Shown piece after piece: positions 9,200-18,589 of a DNA stretch of 64,000 nucleotides. The DNA is from Natronospira bacteriovora (GTDB taxonomy: Bacteria > Pseudomonadota > Gammaproteobacteria > Natronospirales > Natronospiraceae): positions 1 through 64,000 of the forward strand of contig NZ_JAVDDT010000003.1 of assembly GCF_030848495.1 (NCBI RefSeq). Direction: 5' to 3'. Made by a program: the position numbers and the translations under genes. Below the pieces are notes generated by a model. It was not told the origin of the DNA. It was given only the letters and a program-made list of their open reading frames with translations, and made no database searches. The stretch's first letter is position 1. The number at the start of each line of letters is the position of its first letter.

Positions 9200-10603
9200 T
9201 CAGTCGTCCGCGGAAATCCGGTCCTCGATCAGCCAAAGCGTGTTGCCGGCGTTGCCTTCCGCGTCTTCCGGAAGGGCGACGGCGGTGTACACGGCCGTGG
9301 ACGCAAACTCGACGGTCAGTGGACCGATCACGTTGTCACCGCCACTGGCGGTAACCACCTCCACTTCATAACTGGCTGCGGGGAATTCCCCGAAACCACT
9401 GGCGGTCCGTTCTTCCAGATCCTCAATGACGGCCGCGCCATCGGCTTCCACGTTGACCGTGGGGCCGGTGGCGATGCCATGCACGGCGCGCAGGGCGAAC
9501 TGCCCCTCTTCCACCGGCGCCGTCAGATCACCTTCCGCCAGGAAGGTAATGTTGCCGGCACCGACACTGCCCAGCGCAAACACGGAGTAGGCATTGCCGG
9601 CTCCCGGTGAGAGCTCCAGTTCGGCCGCGATATTGCCATCGGCATCCAGCACGCGGACATCGTAGTCCAGCTCACCCAGAACACGGACATACCCGGTCTG
9701 CGTGAAGTACTCGAGGCCTTCCACAAGAGTTACCCAGGTATCGCCCCCGTCAATGCTCGCTTCCACATCCACCGGACCGGCATCGGGGCTGCCATGCACC
9801 ACTCGCAGTTCGGCCTGTTGGTCAATCAGCGGAATGAAGGGCAGACTGTCGGACCCCGTGGCAGCACCGATCAGAATGGGCGAAAAGCCCTGATCGGTGT
9901 TGAGGGCGGCCGCCAGCAGGGAAGCGCCCGCGAACTGGGGAAAGTCGGCCACATAGTCATACACCACATCCGTGGTACCTGCGACGGTGACACGCAGGCG
10001 ACTGACCTCGGCCGGCGCCTCGATATAGGCGTCGGCAATATCGCCGAATTCGAGACCGGCCGCCACCGGCTGCGCCTCGGACAGATCCGCATCAATCGCG
10101 GTCACATAGAGATCCACTTCCGGTGCCCCCACGGCAAGGTGTGCGGGCCGGATCTTCACGAAACCGTCGGCGACACCGTCGTTACCGTCGTCCAGCACCG
10201 CTGTGGCCAGATTCCCGGCCTCCACCGAGCCCCAGACAATGAAGCTGAACTGCCCTCCTTCGCTCGGGGTGACGGTTTCCTCGATCACGGCATCAGCCAG
10301 GTCGCCACCGGCCGGGACAATCTGCACGGTCAGTTCGGCTGCTGGCACTTCCAGATAGGGACTGGCCGCCGGGAAGGACACATCTTCCAGCACCCGATCC
10401 CCATTCACGTAGACATCCACATTGCCGGCGTCCGGCGATGCATGGAACGCCCGGACTTCGGCCGTTGCCTCACCGTTGCCATTGTCATCACCGCCGCCCG
10501 GGCGATCGGGATCACTGCTGCTGGAGCTGCTGAAACAGCCAGTGGCTGCCATTGCAAAAAGCCCCAGGATCAGCAAGGAAAGAACCTTTCTGCTCAAGCC
10601 CAT
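9200..10603 (-). CDS. DUF4397 repeat lipoprotein
   Basis: Secreted lipoprotein of 467 aa. The start at 10603 (MGLSRKV) is chosen because GGAGGTGTGAG precedes it, although the frame is open nine codons farther. A lipoprotein signal ends in the lipobox MAATGC, followed by a Ser-run and a Gly/Asp-rich tether. The rest is four degenerate copies of one beta domain, recognisable by RAFHASPDAGNVDVYVNG, RPAHLAVGAPEVDLYV, RVVHGSPDAGPVDVEAS and RAVHGIATGPTVNVEAD (DUF4397). The protein is strongly acidic and has no cysteine besides the lipobox. A structural or adhesive surface role is inference. Confidence 0.85.
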   Translation of the reverse strand: MGLSRKVLSLLILGLFAMAATGCFSSSSSSDPDRPGGGDDNGNGEATAEVRAFHASPDAGNVDVYVNGDRVLEDVSFPAASPYLEVPAAELTVQIVPAGGDLADAVIEETVTPSEGGQFSFIVWGSVEAGNLATAVLDDGNDGVADGFVKIRPAHLAVGAPEVDLYVTAIDADLSEAQPVAAGLEFGDIADAYIEAPAEVSRLRVTVAGTTDVVYDYVADFPQFAGASLLAAALNTDQGFSPILIGAATGSDSLPFIPLIDQQAELRVVHGSPDAGPVDVEASIDGGDTWVTLVEGLEYFTQTGYVRVLGELDYDVRVLDADGNIAAELELSPGAGNAYSVFALGSVGAGNITFLAEGDLTAPVEEGQFALRAVHGIATGPTVNVEADGAAVIEDLEERTASGFGEFPAASYEVEVVTASGGDNVIGPLTVEFASTAVYTAVALPEDAEGNAGNTLWLIEDRISADD

Positions 10604-10926
10604 CTCACACCTCCACCCATTACGGGTCACTGGTCACGAACCTGCGCAAGGCGATTGCCTTGCCAGCAGAATCAAAACTAGCCCATGAACAAGAAATATA
10701 CAAGACTGATACGTAACTATTTCATTCTGACCTACCAACCGGAATAATAAGCATTTATTTTTTATACGATATTTATACAACCTATCGCGGCGATGGTTTC
10801 ACATAAGGCGGAAAACCGCCCTCCCGGCGGTCTCAGCCGCGAGCGCGTACAGGAACAATCCGACAGGCACAGGCAGACATCCCGGCAGGGGAATACCCTG
10901 CCGGGGCAAGCAGATGGAGGCGGAAG
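10604..10926. other. 323-bp intergenic region with two hairpins and an AT-rich promoter zone
   Basis: No gene seen. Bases about 10676-10790 are much more AT-rich than the surroundings and probably carry the promoter of the DUF4397 lipoprotein, though I cannot fix boxes. Two hairpins stand behind the DUF3185 gene. A perfect 10-bp stem CCCGGCAGGG/CCCTGCCGGG at 10881-10905 has no U-tract. The stem ACCGCC/GGCGGT at 10815-10831 is followed on the - strand by TTTT and is the likelier terminator. Confidence 0.6.
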
Positions 10927-11136
10927 TCAGCGTCGAACGCCGAAGATGGCCAGCAAGAGTCCCCCAATGACGGCCGCGCCGCCACCGATGAGGTACCACA
11001 TGGTCTGGTCACTGTAACGGCCAGTGAGTTCTTCCCGCAATTGCTCTCCGACTGACTCGCTGGCCTGCCAGCCGAAGAACAACAGGGCGATACCCACGGC
11101 GATCAGAATGATTCCGATGATTCTGGGAAGTGGCAT
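10927..11136 (-). CDS. DUF3185 small membrane protein
   Basis: The 69-aa protein starts MPLPRIIGIILIAVG. Two predicted transmembrane helices (residues about 5-22 and 48-66) flank a short polar segment containing FFGWQASESVGEQLREEL and the DQTMWYLIGGG block, which is the DUF3185 signature. The start at 11136 is preferred over a longer frame because AGGAG lies 8 nt upstream and the family begins here. Function unknown; these proteins are commonly small stress-related inner-membrane proteins, which is inference. Confidence 0.85.
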   Translation of the reverse strand: MPLPRIIGIILIAVGIALLFFGWQASESVGEQLREELTGRYSDQTMWYLIGGGAAVIGGLLLAIFGVRR

Positions 11137-11196
11137 GGAAGGTCTCCTTGGGTGGTTAAACCTCCCCGGAAACATAGCAGGTCTGTCCAGATCCGT

Positions 11197-11838
11197 TCAG
11201 GAGAGCGGATTGCCCACCCACACCACCTTGCCGAATACGGCCAGGTCTCCGGCTCGTTCCCTTTGCAGGTATTGCTCGCGATAGGCCGGATTGTCGCTGG
11301 TTGCGATCACGCCACCCTCCAGATCGAACTGGATGCGGCGCACCATCAAGGCATCCTGCCCTTCCAGCACATAGACACCCTCTTCACGGATGTCATCCAG
11401 GGACGTATCCACCAGCAGCAGGGATCCATCGTGTACGGTGGGCGCCATCCCGTCGCCCCGGGTTTCCACCAGGCGCAGCGCGTCTTCCGTCCAGCCATTG
11501 CGTCGCAGCCAGTCACGCTGAAATGCGATGCGACTGTAACCCGCTTCATCCCCGCCACTGGTCACCACGTCGCCGACCTGGCCCACCGCAGGGCGTTCGA
11601 TGGCGACGAATTCCGCCACGGCGGTCTCATCATCCGGCCGCTCCGGCCCTACACCGGTCAGCAACCAATGTCCAGAGACACCCGCCGCTCTGGCAATCCG
11701 ATTCAGGCGGGATGCCTTGGGTTCGGCAATGCCCGACAGATAGGTCTCCAGCGTCCGGCGAGGAATTCCGGTGGCGCGCGCGAGACTGGCGCCATTACCA
11801 ACAAGTTCTGCACAGCGTCTGAGGCGTGCCTTGAGCAT
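11197..11838 (-). CDS. CI/LexA-like repressor with S24 peptidase domain
   Basis: The 213-aa predicted repressor has an N-terminal helix-turn-helix (GASLARATGIPRRTLETYLSGIAEPKASRL, about residues 16-45). A C-terminal S24 LexA/UmuD-type self-cleavage domain follows, with GDGMAPTVHDGSLLLVD carrying the Ser-region motif (G-D-G-M in place of the usual G-D-S-M) and DALMVRRI carrying the Lys-region motif. AGGAG before the ATG at 11838 fixes the start. The normal nucleophile Ser of the S24 family sits in the residue that here reads G, so self-cleavage may be lost. It reads away from a Ner-like gene, reminiscent of a phage immunity switch. Confidence 0.8.
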   Translation of the reverse strand: MLKARLRRCAELVGNGASLARATGIPRRTLETYLSGIAEPKASRLNRIARAAGVSGHWLLTGVGPERPDDETAVAEFVAIERPAVGQVGDVVTSGGDEAGYSRIAFQRDWLRRNGWTEDALRLVETRGDGMAPTVHDGSLLLVDTSLDDIREEGVYVLEGQDALMVRRIQFDLEGGVIATSDNPAYREQYLQRERAGDLAVFGKVVWVGNPLS

Positions 11839-12002
11839 GCAATACTCCTGTGTCTCCGCTTGAGACTGGCGCGACCGATGTCGCTCTATCCCTGGCGCTT
11901 CCATGATGGCATGGCCTGCCCGGTAGACCGATGCCTTGATTGAAGGCTCCTATCGCCCGTATCAATTCGACCTCTCACGGCCAAATGAGCGCATTGAATC
12001 CA

Positions 12003-12024
12003 ATTACCGGAGCCTACTGGTAAT
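12003..12024. promoter_or_regulatory. Candidate operator between the repressor and Ner-like gene
   Basis: The 6-bp inverted repeat ATTACC/GGTAAT, with a 10-nt centre, lies in the 246-270 bp gap between the S24 repressor and the Ner-like gene. Position suits an operator, but repeat length is short and only one copy is visible. Confidence 0.3.
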
Positions 12025-12084
12025 GTCACGCAAACCTTGGCAAGATACTGCCTCACCTAGCGGCAAGCGGCTGCCAATAACATC

Positions 12085-12375
12085 ATGCTATTCATCGACC
12101 CTTCATCAATGCCCCAAGACAGTCGGCAACGGCGTGAGTGGATCAAGTACCAACTGCGCCTGCGCGGTTCCTCCCTGGCCCAGGTTGCACGGGACCAGGG
12201 TGTGTCACGAGACGCCGCCACTCTGGCACTGCGAAAACCGTACCCGAGAATGGAACGCGCCATTGCCGATGCCCTTGGCCTTCGCCCCGAACAGCTCTGG
12301 CCGGAACGCTACGATGAGGCCGGCCGCCCCAATCGCCCGCTAGGCCGGCCTCGCAAACAGACCGCCACCGACTGA
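12085..12375 (+). CDS. Ner/Nlp-like DNA-binding protein
   Basis: A 96-aa, or 88-aa if it starts at the ATG at 12109, predicted transcription regulator. The sequence REWIKYQLRLRGSSLAQVARDQG, then VSRDAATLALRKPYPRMERAIADALG, then PEQLWPERY matches the Ner (phage Mu) / Nlp (SfsB) winged-helix family: a Ser-Ala-Gln-Val-Ala helix-turn-helix followed by the LW(P)xRY end motif. Neither start has a convincing ribosome site. The family includes phage early repressors and host maltose-gene activators; its target here is unknown. Confidence 0.8.
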   Translation: MLFIDPSSMPQDSRQRREWIKYQLRLRGSSLAQVARDQGVSRDAATLALRKPYPRMERAIADALGLRPEQLWPERYDEAGRPNRPLGRPRKQTATD

Positions 12376-12658
12376 CTCTCACTCCGGCTGAATGCCCGAG
12401 GCCAACCGACCGCCCTGCCGACAAGCGATTACCCGCGATCTAATTCTATCAGCACGCGGATAATAATGCGCAGGTCACAGGGACAAATTCCGTCGCGCCC
12501 GCCAAACCCCAATCATAAAGCCTTTACCACGTCAGGATAGACTTTTTCCGGGAATGGGACACATTGACCTAGGAACTCGCGGAGCCAAGGATGCTGTCTG
12601 GAACGGGTATTGAGAGCGGCTGCTAGAATGACGGTTCATTTTCGCAGGGAAGGATGCA

Positions 12659-13207
12659 GTGGCGAATATCTGTGTATTCTGCGGCTCCCGTACCGGCCGG
12701 GGCAGCGGCTATGGCGCCCTCGCCAGCCGGCTGGGACGCGCGCTCGCTGAATCCGGTCACACGCTGGTCTATGGCGGCGGCCACGTGGGCATGATGGGCC
12801 TGTTGGCCGATGCAGCACTGGAGGCCGGCGGCGAGGTGATTGGTGTCATCCCCGAAAACCTGGTCAATGTCGAAGCCGGACACGGCGGCCTGACCCGGCT
12901 GGAAGTGGTGACCGACATGCTCACCCGCAAGCAGCGGATGATTGATCTTTCAGATGCCTTTCTGACGCTGCCCGGCGGCCTCGGCACGCTGGATGAACTG
13001 TTCGAGGTGCTGACCTGGCGACAGCTGGGCCTGCACTGCAAACCCATGCTGCTGATTGACGAGAATGACTACTATCGCCCCCTTCTGGACTGGATGAAGC
13101 AGGCGGACGGGGAAGGCTTTCTGCGGGGAGGTGACCTGACTGCCCTGATCCTGTGTCGATCCGTCGAGGATGCCCTGTCCGCCCTGAACACCCCGAACCA
13201 AGGGTGA
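12659..13207 (+). CDS. LOG-family (TIGR00730) Rossmann-fold protein
   Basis: Predicted nucleoside 5'-monophosphate phosphoribohydrolase related to plant LOG and PpnN. The 182-aa product opens ICVFCGSRTGRG and carries the signature PGGLGTLDELFEVLTWRQLG. Start is GTG at 12659 with AAGGATGCA just before it. Bacterial members cleave AMP/CMP-type nucleotides to base and ribose phosphate; the true substrate here is not known. The next gene begins 8 bp after its stop. Confidence 0.9.
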   Translation: MANICVFCGSRTGRGSGYGALASRLGRALAESGHTLVYGGGHVGMMGLLADAALEAGGEVIGVIPENLVNVEAGHGGLTRLEVVTDMLTRKQRMIDLSDAFLTLPGGLGTLDELFEVLTWRQLGLHCKPMLLIDENDYYRPLLDWMKQADGEGFLRGGDLTALILCRSVEDALSALNTPNQG

Positions 13208-13215
13208 TTTTCGTC

Positions 13216-13719
13216 ATGAGTCATCCACTGCGAAAGGCACAAGCAGCCGACTGGCCACAGATGCGGGACATTTTCCTGCAGGGCATCGCCACCGGCCAGG
13301 CCAGCTTCGAAACGGATGCCAGTGTACCGCGCGACTGGCCGGACTGGCTGGACGGCAAGCACGCCGATTCCGTTCATGTCATCGAAGCGGACAATGGAGA
13401 CATCCTCGCCTGGGGTGCGCTGGCCCCCACCAGCCGACGAGCCTGCTACCGGGGAGTGGCCGAAGTGCAGCTCTACGTTCGTGACCGGGCGCGCGGTCAC
13501 GGCCTCGGTCATCAGGTGCTCGACCACCTGATTCGCCATGGGGAACACCAGGCAATGTGGACCCTGCAGGCGATCGTGTTTCCCGAGAACCTCGGCAGCC
13601 GGCGGCTGTTCGCCGCCCATGGATTCCGTGAAGTGGGGCTCAGGGAGAAGATCGCAAGAATGAACGGAAGCTGGCGCGATACCCTGCTGCTGGAAAGACG
13701 ATCACCCTCGATTGAGTGA
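13216..13719 (+). CDS. GNAT N-acetyltransferase (phosphinothricin acetyltransferase-like)
   Basis: The 167-aa protein begins HPLRKAQAADWPQMRDIFLQGIATGQASFET, the N-terminal pattern of the PAT/Bar and MddA group. The acetyl-CoA loop is DRARGHGLGHQVLDHLI. The late motif ENLGSRRLFAAHGFREVG is also present. Known members acetylate phosphinothricin, methionine sulfoximine or similar amino acids. The gene follows the LOG gene closely (8-bp gap) and may be co-transcribed. Confidence 0.85.
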   Translation: MSHPLRKAQAADWPQMRDIFLQGIATGQASFETDASVPRDWPDWLDGKHADSVHVIEADNGDILAWGALAPTSRRACYRGVAEVQLYVRDRARGHGLGHQVLDHLIRHGEHQAMWTLQAIVFPENLGSRRLFAAHGFREVGLREKIARMNGSWRDTLLLERRSPSIE

Positions 13720-13758
13720 GCAAAGGCCATATCCGCCTGGCACACCAGTTGTGAATCC

Positions 13759-14412
13759 CTACCCGGTGGCAAAGAACTGCAGGCTGACCGCCGCGAAATG
13801 GCAGACACTGCCGCCCAGCACGAACAGATGCCAGACGGCATGGGCATAGGGAATGCGATGATTGTGGTAGAAAATCGTCCCGGCCGTATAGGTGACACCA
13901 CCGATGATCAGCCAGGTGAGCGCCGCGGGGTGCAGCTGCTGCGTCATGGGCACGAAGGCAATGATCGCCAGCCACCCCATGACCACGTAGGTGGCGGTCG
14001 ACAGCAGCCGGAAGCGGCCGGTGAAAAAGAGTTTCAGGACAATCCCCAGCGCTGCCAGACTCCAGATCACCCCGAACAGGGACCAGCCCCAGGCGCCGCC
14101 CAGACCGACCAGAGTGAAGGGGGTATAGGTTCCCGCGATCAGCAGAAAGATGGCACAGTGATCCAGAATCTTAAGACGATAGCGAACCAGCGGGTGACGC
14201 GCCGAATGGTACAGGGTTGACGCCAGGTACAGCACGACCAGGGAAACCGCGAACACGGCCGCTGTCAGTGCCTCCAGCAGACCTGCATGGATGGCGGCCA
14301 ATACCACGAGCACGACGCCACCGATGGCACTGGCCACGGCCCCGAGACCATGAGTCAGGGCATTGGCCAGCTCCTCCCGCGCATCCAACTCGGGATTGAC
14401 CTTCGAACTCAC
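13759..14412 (-). CDS. Hemolysin III / PAQR-type integral membrane protein
   Basis: The 217-aa protein has seven predicted membrane helices. Family motifs are NALTHGLGA near the N terminus, STLYHS, LDHCAIFLLIAGTYTPF, and HAVWHLFVLGGSVCHF at the C terminus; the His residues are a metal site in PAQR-like proteins. GTG start at 14412. E. coli YqfA (TrhA) and Bacillus YplQ belong here. Despite the name, cell lysis activity is not implied. It converges with the GNAT gene. Confidence 0.9.
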   Translation of the reverse strand: MSSKVNPELDAREELANALTHGLGAVASAIGGVVLVVLAAIHAGLLEALTAAVFAVSLVVLYLASTLYHSARHPLVRYRLKILDHCAIFLLIAGTYTPFTLVGLGGAWGWSLFGVIWSLAALGIVLKLFFTGRFRLLSTATYVVMGWLAIIAFVPMTQQLHPAALTWLIIGGVTYTAGTIFYHNHRIPYAHAVWHLFVLGGSVCHFAAVSLQFFATG

Positions 14413-14515
14413 TGTGGGTACCTCGCGAGGAATGAACGTTCACCGGGCAATTCAAACGGTCGTTTCATGCTGATGCTAGCATGAATTTTCCCCATTGAAA
14501 TACCGCTGAACCGGC

Positions 14516-15151
14516 TCAGGATTGACTGTTGTCCGGCTCGAACAAGTGCCCCATGCGTAGCCGCTTGGTATTCAGGTACCCCTCATTGTGGGCATTCGGA
14601 TCCGCGATAATGGCTTCCCGCCGGGCCACTTCCACCCCTTCCGCCCGCAGGGCCGCCAGCTTGGCCGGATTGTTGGTCATCAAGCGGATTCTGGAAACGC
14701 CCAGCCAGCGCAGAATCTCCGCGGCCGGACCGTACTGGCGCAGATCCGCGTCGAATCCGAGTCTTTCATTGGCTTCAACCGTATCCAGACCCTCATCCTG
14801 CAGGGCATAGGCACGAATCTTTTCGGTCAGTCCGATTCCCCGGCCTTCCTGGCGCAAGTAGACCAGCACGCCGCAACCGGCCTCGGCTATGCGGTGCATG
14901 GCATCATCCAGCTGACTGCCACAATCACAACGCAGGCTGCCCAGCACCTCGCCGGTCAGGCATTCGGAATGAACCCGGCACAGCACGGCGTCGGCACACT
15001 CCGGCTCACCCATGACCAGGGCCACATGCTCGCGACCACTGCCCTGTTCCTCGAATACATGCATTCGAAAACAACCATGCCGCGTCGGCATGCGGCAATG
15101 ACTCTGGTGGCTGACGGAGAGATTCGCTGTGCGATCCGATTCGCTGTTCAT
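14516..15151 (-). CDS. ribA: GTP cyclohydrolase II
   Basis: First enzyme of the GTP branch of riboflavin synthesis (GTP to 2,5-diamino-6-ribosylamino-pyrimidinone phosphate plus formate). The 211-aa product contains the zinc ligands C(x10)CxC in SECLTGEVLGSLRCDCGSQL, the catalytic QEGRGIGL block, and TNNPAKLAAL near the C terminus. It is monofunctional (no RibB domain). It stands alone, divergent from the HD-GYP gene across 296 bp in which I see no gene. Confidence 0.95.
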   Translation of the reverse strand: MNSESDRTANLSVSHQSHCRMPTRHGCFRMHVFEEQGSGREHVALVMGEPECADAVLCRVHSECLTGEVLGSLRCDCGSQLDDAMHRIAEAGCGVLVYLRQEGRGIGLTEKIRAYALQDEGLDTVEANERLGFDADLRQYGPAAEILRWLGVSRIRLMTNNPAKLAALRAEGVEVARREAIIADPNAHNEGYLNTKRLRMGHLFEPDNSQS

Positions 15152-15447
15152 GGTATTGCCAGGGCTGTGGGACGATTGCCCGGCAAAAGCGGGCGCTGAT
15201 CAGGGGCGCCATTCTACCGGAATCCGCCGAACCGGGCCGACGCCGCTCATCGGCAGACCAATGGTTGACACCGTTCCGCCGACAATGAGTGCCGCCTGTC
15301 TGTTGATTCGGAAATATGTTACATAAGCCCCGATACTGGGGGCAGGCATCACAAGGGTGTGCAGACACAAAGGCATGCACGGAAGCCGGGACGCGTTTCC
15401 CGGGGTTGGCCCACCGGCTGACCGAAAGACGCGGGGGGCGGAAGAAA

Positions 15448-16638
15448 ATGACGGATACCAGGCACCTGATGAAAATGCCGGTGGAGGCACTCGTCCGCGG
15501 GCATTATGTCAGCCAGCTGGATCGACCCTGGACGGACACTCCCTTTCCGTTTCAGGGATTCGAAATTCAAAGTGACGATGAAATCGCCACTCTGCGCCAG
15601 TATTGCCGTCATGTCTGGGTGGATCGGCAACGCAGCCAGGTGGCCGTTCCCGCCGGCACACCCCTGCCGAGTGAACGGATACCCTTCCTCGATGACCTCC
15701 GCGTCCGCTTTCGTTCTGCCAGCCAGGCTCGCGATACGGCGCTGGGGATGCTTTCCAGCCTGATGGTGCGGCTTCAGGAACGTCTGCCAGTGGATCTGTC
15801 GGGACTGAGCCCGATCATTGCCCGCCTGGATCGTGAGATGCTGAATCATACCGACGCCATGCTCTGGCTCATGGCCATCCACGACTACGACGACCGCCTG
15901 GTGGAGCACAGCGTGAATTGCTGCTGCCTGTCCCTGCTGCTGGGTCATCAGCTGGGTCTCCCCAACCGAAGCCAGGCTGCCCTGGCCATCGCCGCCCTGT
16001 TGCACGAAGTCGGCAAGCTCAACATGGATGCGTCACTGGTCTTCAGCAAACCGAATCTCAAGATCGATGACTGGGAAAAGATCCGCGCCTATCCCGCGGA
16101 CAGTGCGGCAATGCTGAGAAACAGCGGTCTGGATCCCGAGGTGCTGTCCATTATTCGAAACCATCAGGAGCGGCTGGATGGCGAGGGCTTCCCGGATCGC
16201 TTGAAGGCAGACAACGTTCGCCTGCCCTACCGGATTCTCGGGATCGCCAACGCCTATGACGCAATGACATCCGACTGGCCGAGAACGCCGGCCCTGAATG
16301 GCCATGAGGCATTGATACAGGTCACCCGGATGGCACCGGGACGGTGGGGAAAGGAACTGGCCGATCACCTGACCCGAATTCTGGGCATCTACCCGCCCGG
16401 AACCGATGTCGCCCTGGAGAACGGCGCCTGGGGCATGGTGGTGGGCAGCCGACCGCAAGCGCGTCTGAAGCCCTTTGTCGTGATCTATCGCCAGGCCGAT
16501 GGCTCCAGGCCAGGCCGGCTGGCCTTGATGGATACCAGCCAGGCGGGCCCCGGCCAGCGAATTGCGGGGCCGCTGCCCGCCAACAGGCAGCACGCCCGGA
16601 TCATGCAGGACATTACCGGGCAGCTGCTCGCCAGTTGA
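15448..16638 (+). CDS. Divergent HD-GYP domain protein
   Basis: The 396-aa protein has an N-terminal DUF3391-like domain (KMPVEALVRGHYVSQLD... HVWVD) and a C-terminal HD-GYP phosphodiesterase-type domain. Several key positions are changed: the first helix has HSVNCCCLSLLLG, the HD pair reads LLHEVGKL (HE), and the GYP motif reads NHQERLDGEGFP. True HD-GYP enzymes hydrolyse cyclic-di-GMP; with HE and GFP, activity is doubtful and a sensory role is possible. GGAAG before the ATG at 15448 decides the start, although the frame is open to 15316. Confidence 0.8.
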   Translation: MTDTRHLMKMPVEALVRGHYVSQLDRPWTDTPFPFQGFEIQSDDEIATLRQYCRHVWVDRQRSQVAVPAGTPLPSERIPFLDDLRVRFRSASQARDTALGMLSSLMVRLQERLPVDLSGLSPIIARLDREMLNHTDAMLWLMAIHDYDDRLVEHSVNCCCLSLLLGHQLGLPNRSQAALAIAALLHEVGKLNMDASLVFSKPNLKIDDWEKIRAYPADSAAMLRNSGLDPEVLSIIRNHQERLDGEGFPDRLKADNVRLPYRILGIANAYDAMTSDWPRTPALNGHEALIQVTRMAPGRWGKELADHLTRILGIYPPGTDVALENGAWGMVVGSRPQARLKPFVVIYRQADGSRPGRLALMDTSQAGPGQRIAGPLPANRQHARIMQDITGQLLAS

Positions 16639-16671
16639 CCCTCGCCACCGGAATGAGCCGGCGGCGGAATC

Positions 16672-18450
<1,779 letters not shown>

Positions 18451-18527
18451 GGGAGTGCCTTCTTCCAGTTTGTGTTCAAATTCCGATGAACGGGCTTCGA
18501 GTTGGTCCAGCTTCAAGTGACAAGCTG

Positions 18528-18562
18528 CAAGCTACAAGCTGGCAGTGCCTGCTTGTAGCTTG
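18528..18562. repeat. Short inverted repeat between aceF and lpdA
   Basis: CAAGCTACAAGC (18528-18539) and GCTTGTAGCTTG (18551-18562) form a perfect 12-bp stem with an 11-nt loop. Further partial copies of the CAAGCT/AGCTTG unit lie on both sides (18521-18580). It has no U-tract. It lies inside an operon, so a role in mRNA processing or partial attenuation is possible but not shown. Confidence 0.7.
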
Positions 18563-18589
18563 GGACTTGTAGCTTGAAGCTTTCCTTTC

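Noticed and set aside
11197-12375. A prophage
   Set aside because: Only two regulators are present; no integrase, transposase or structural gene is near.
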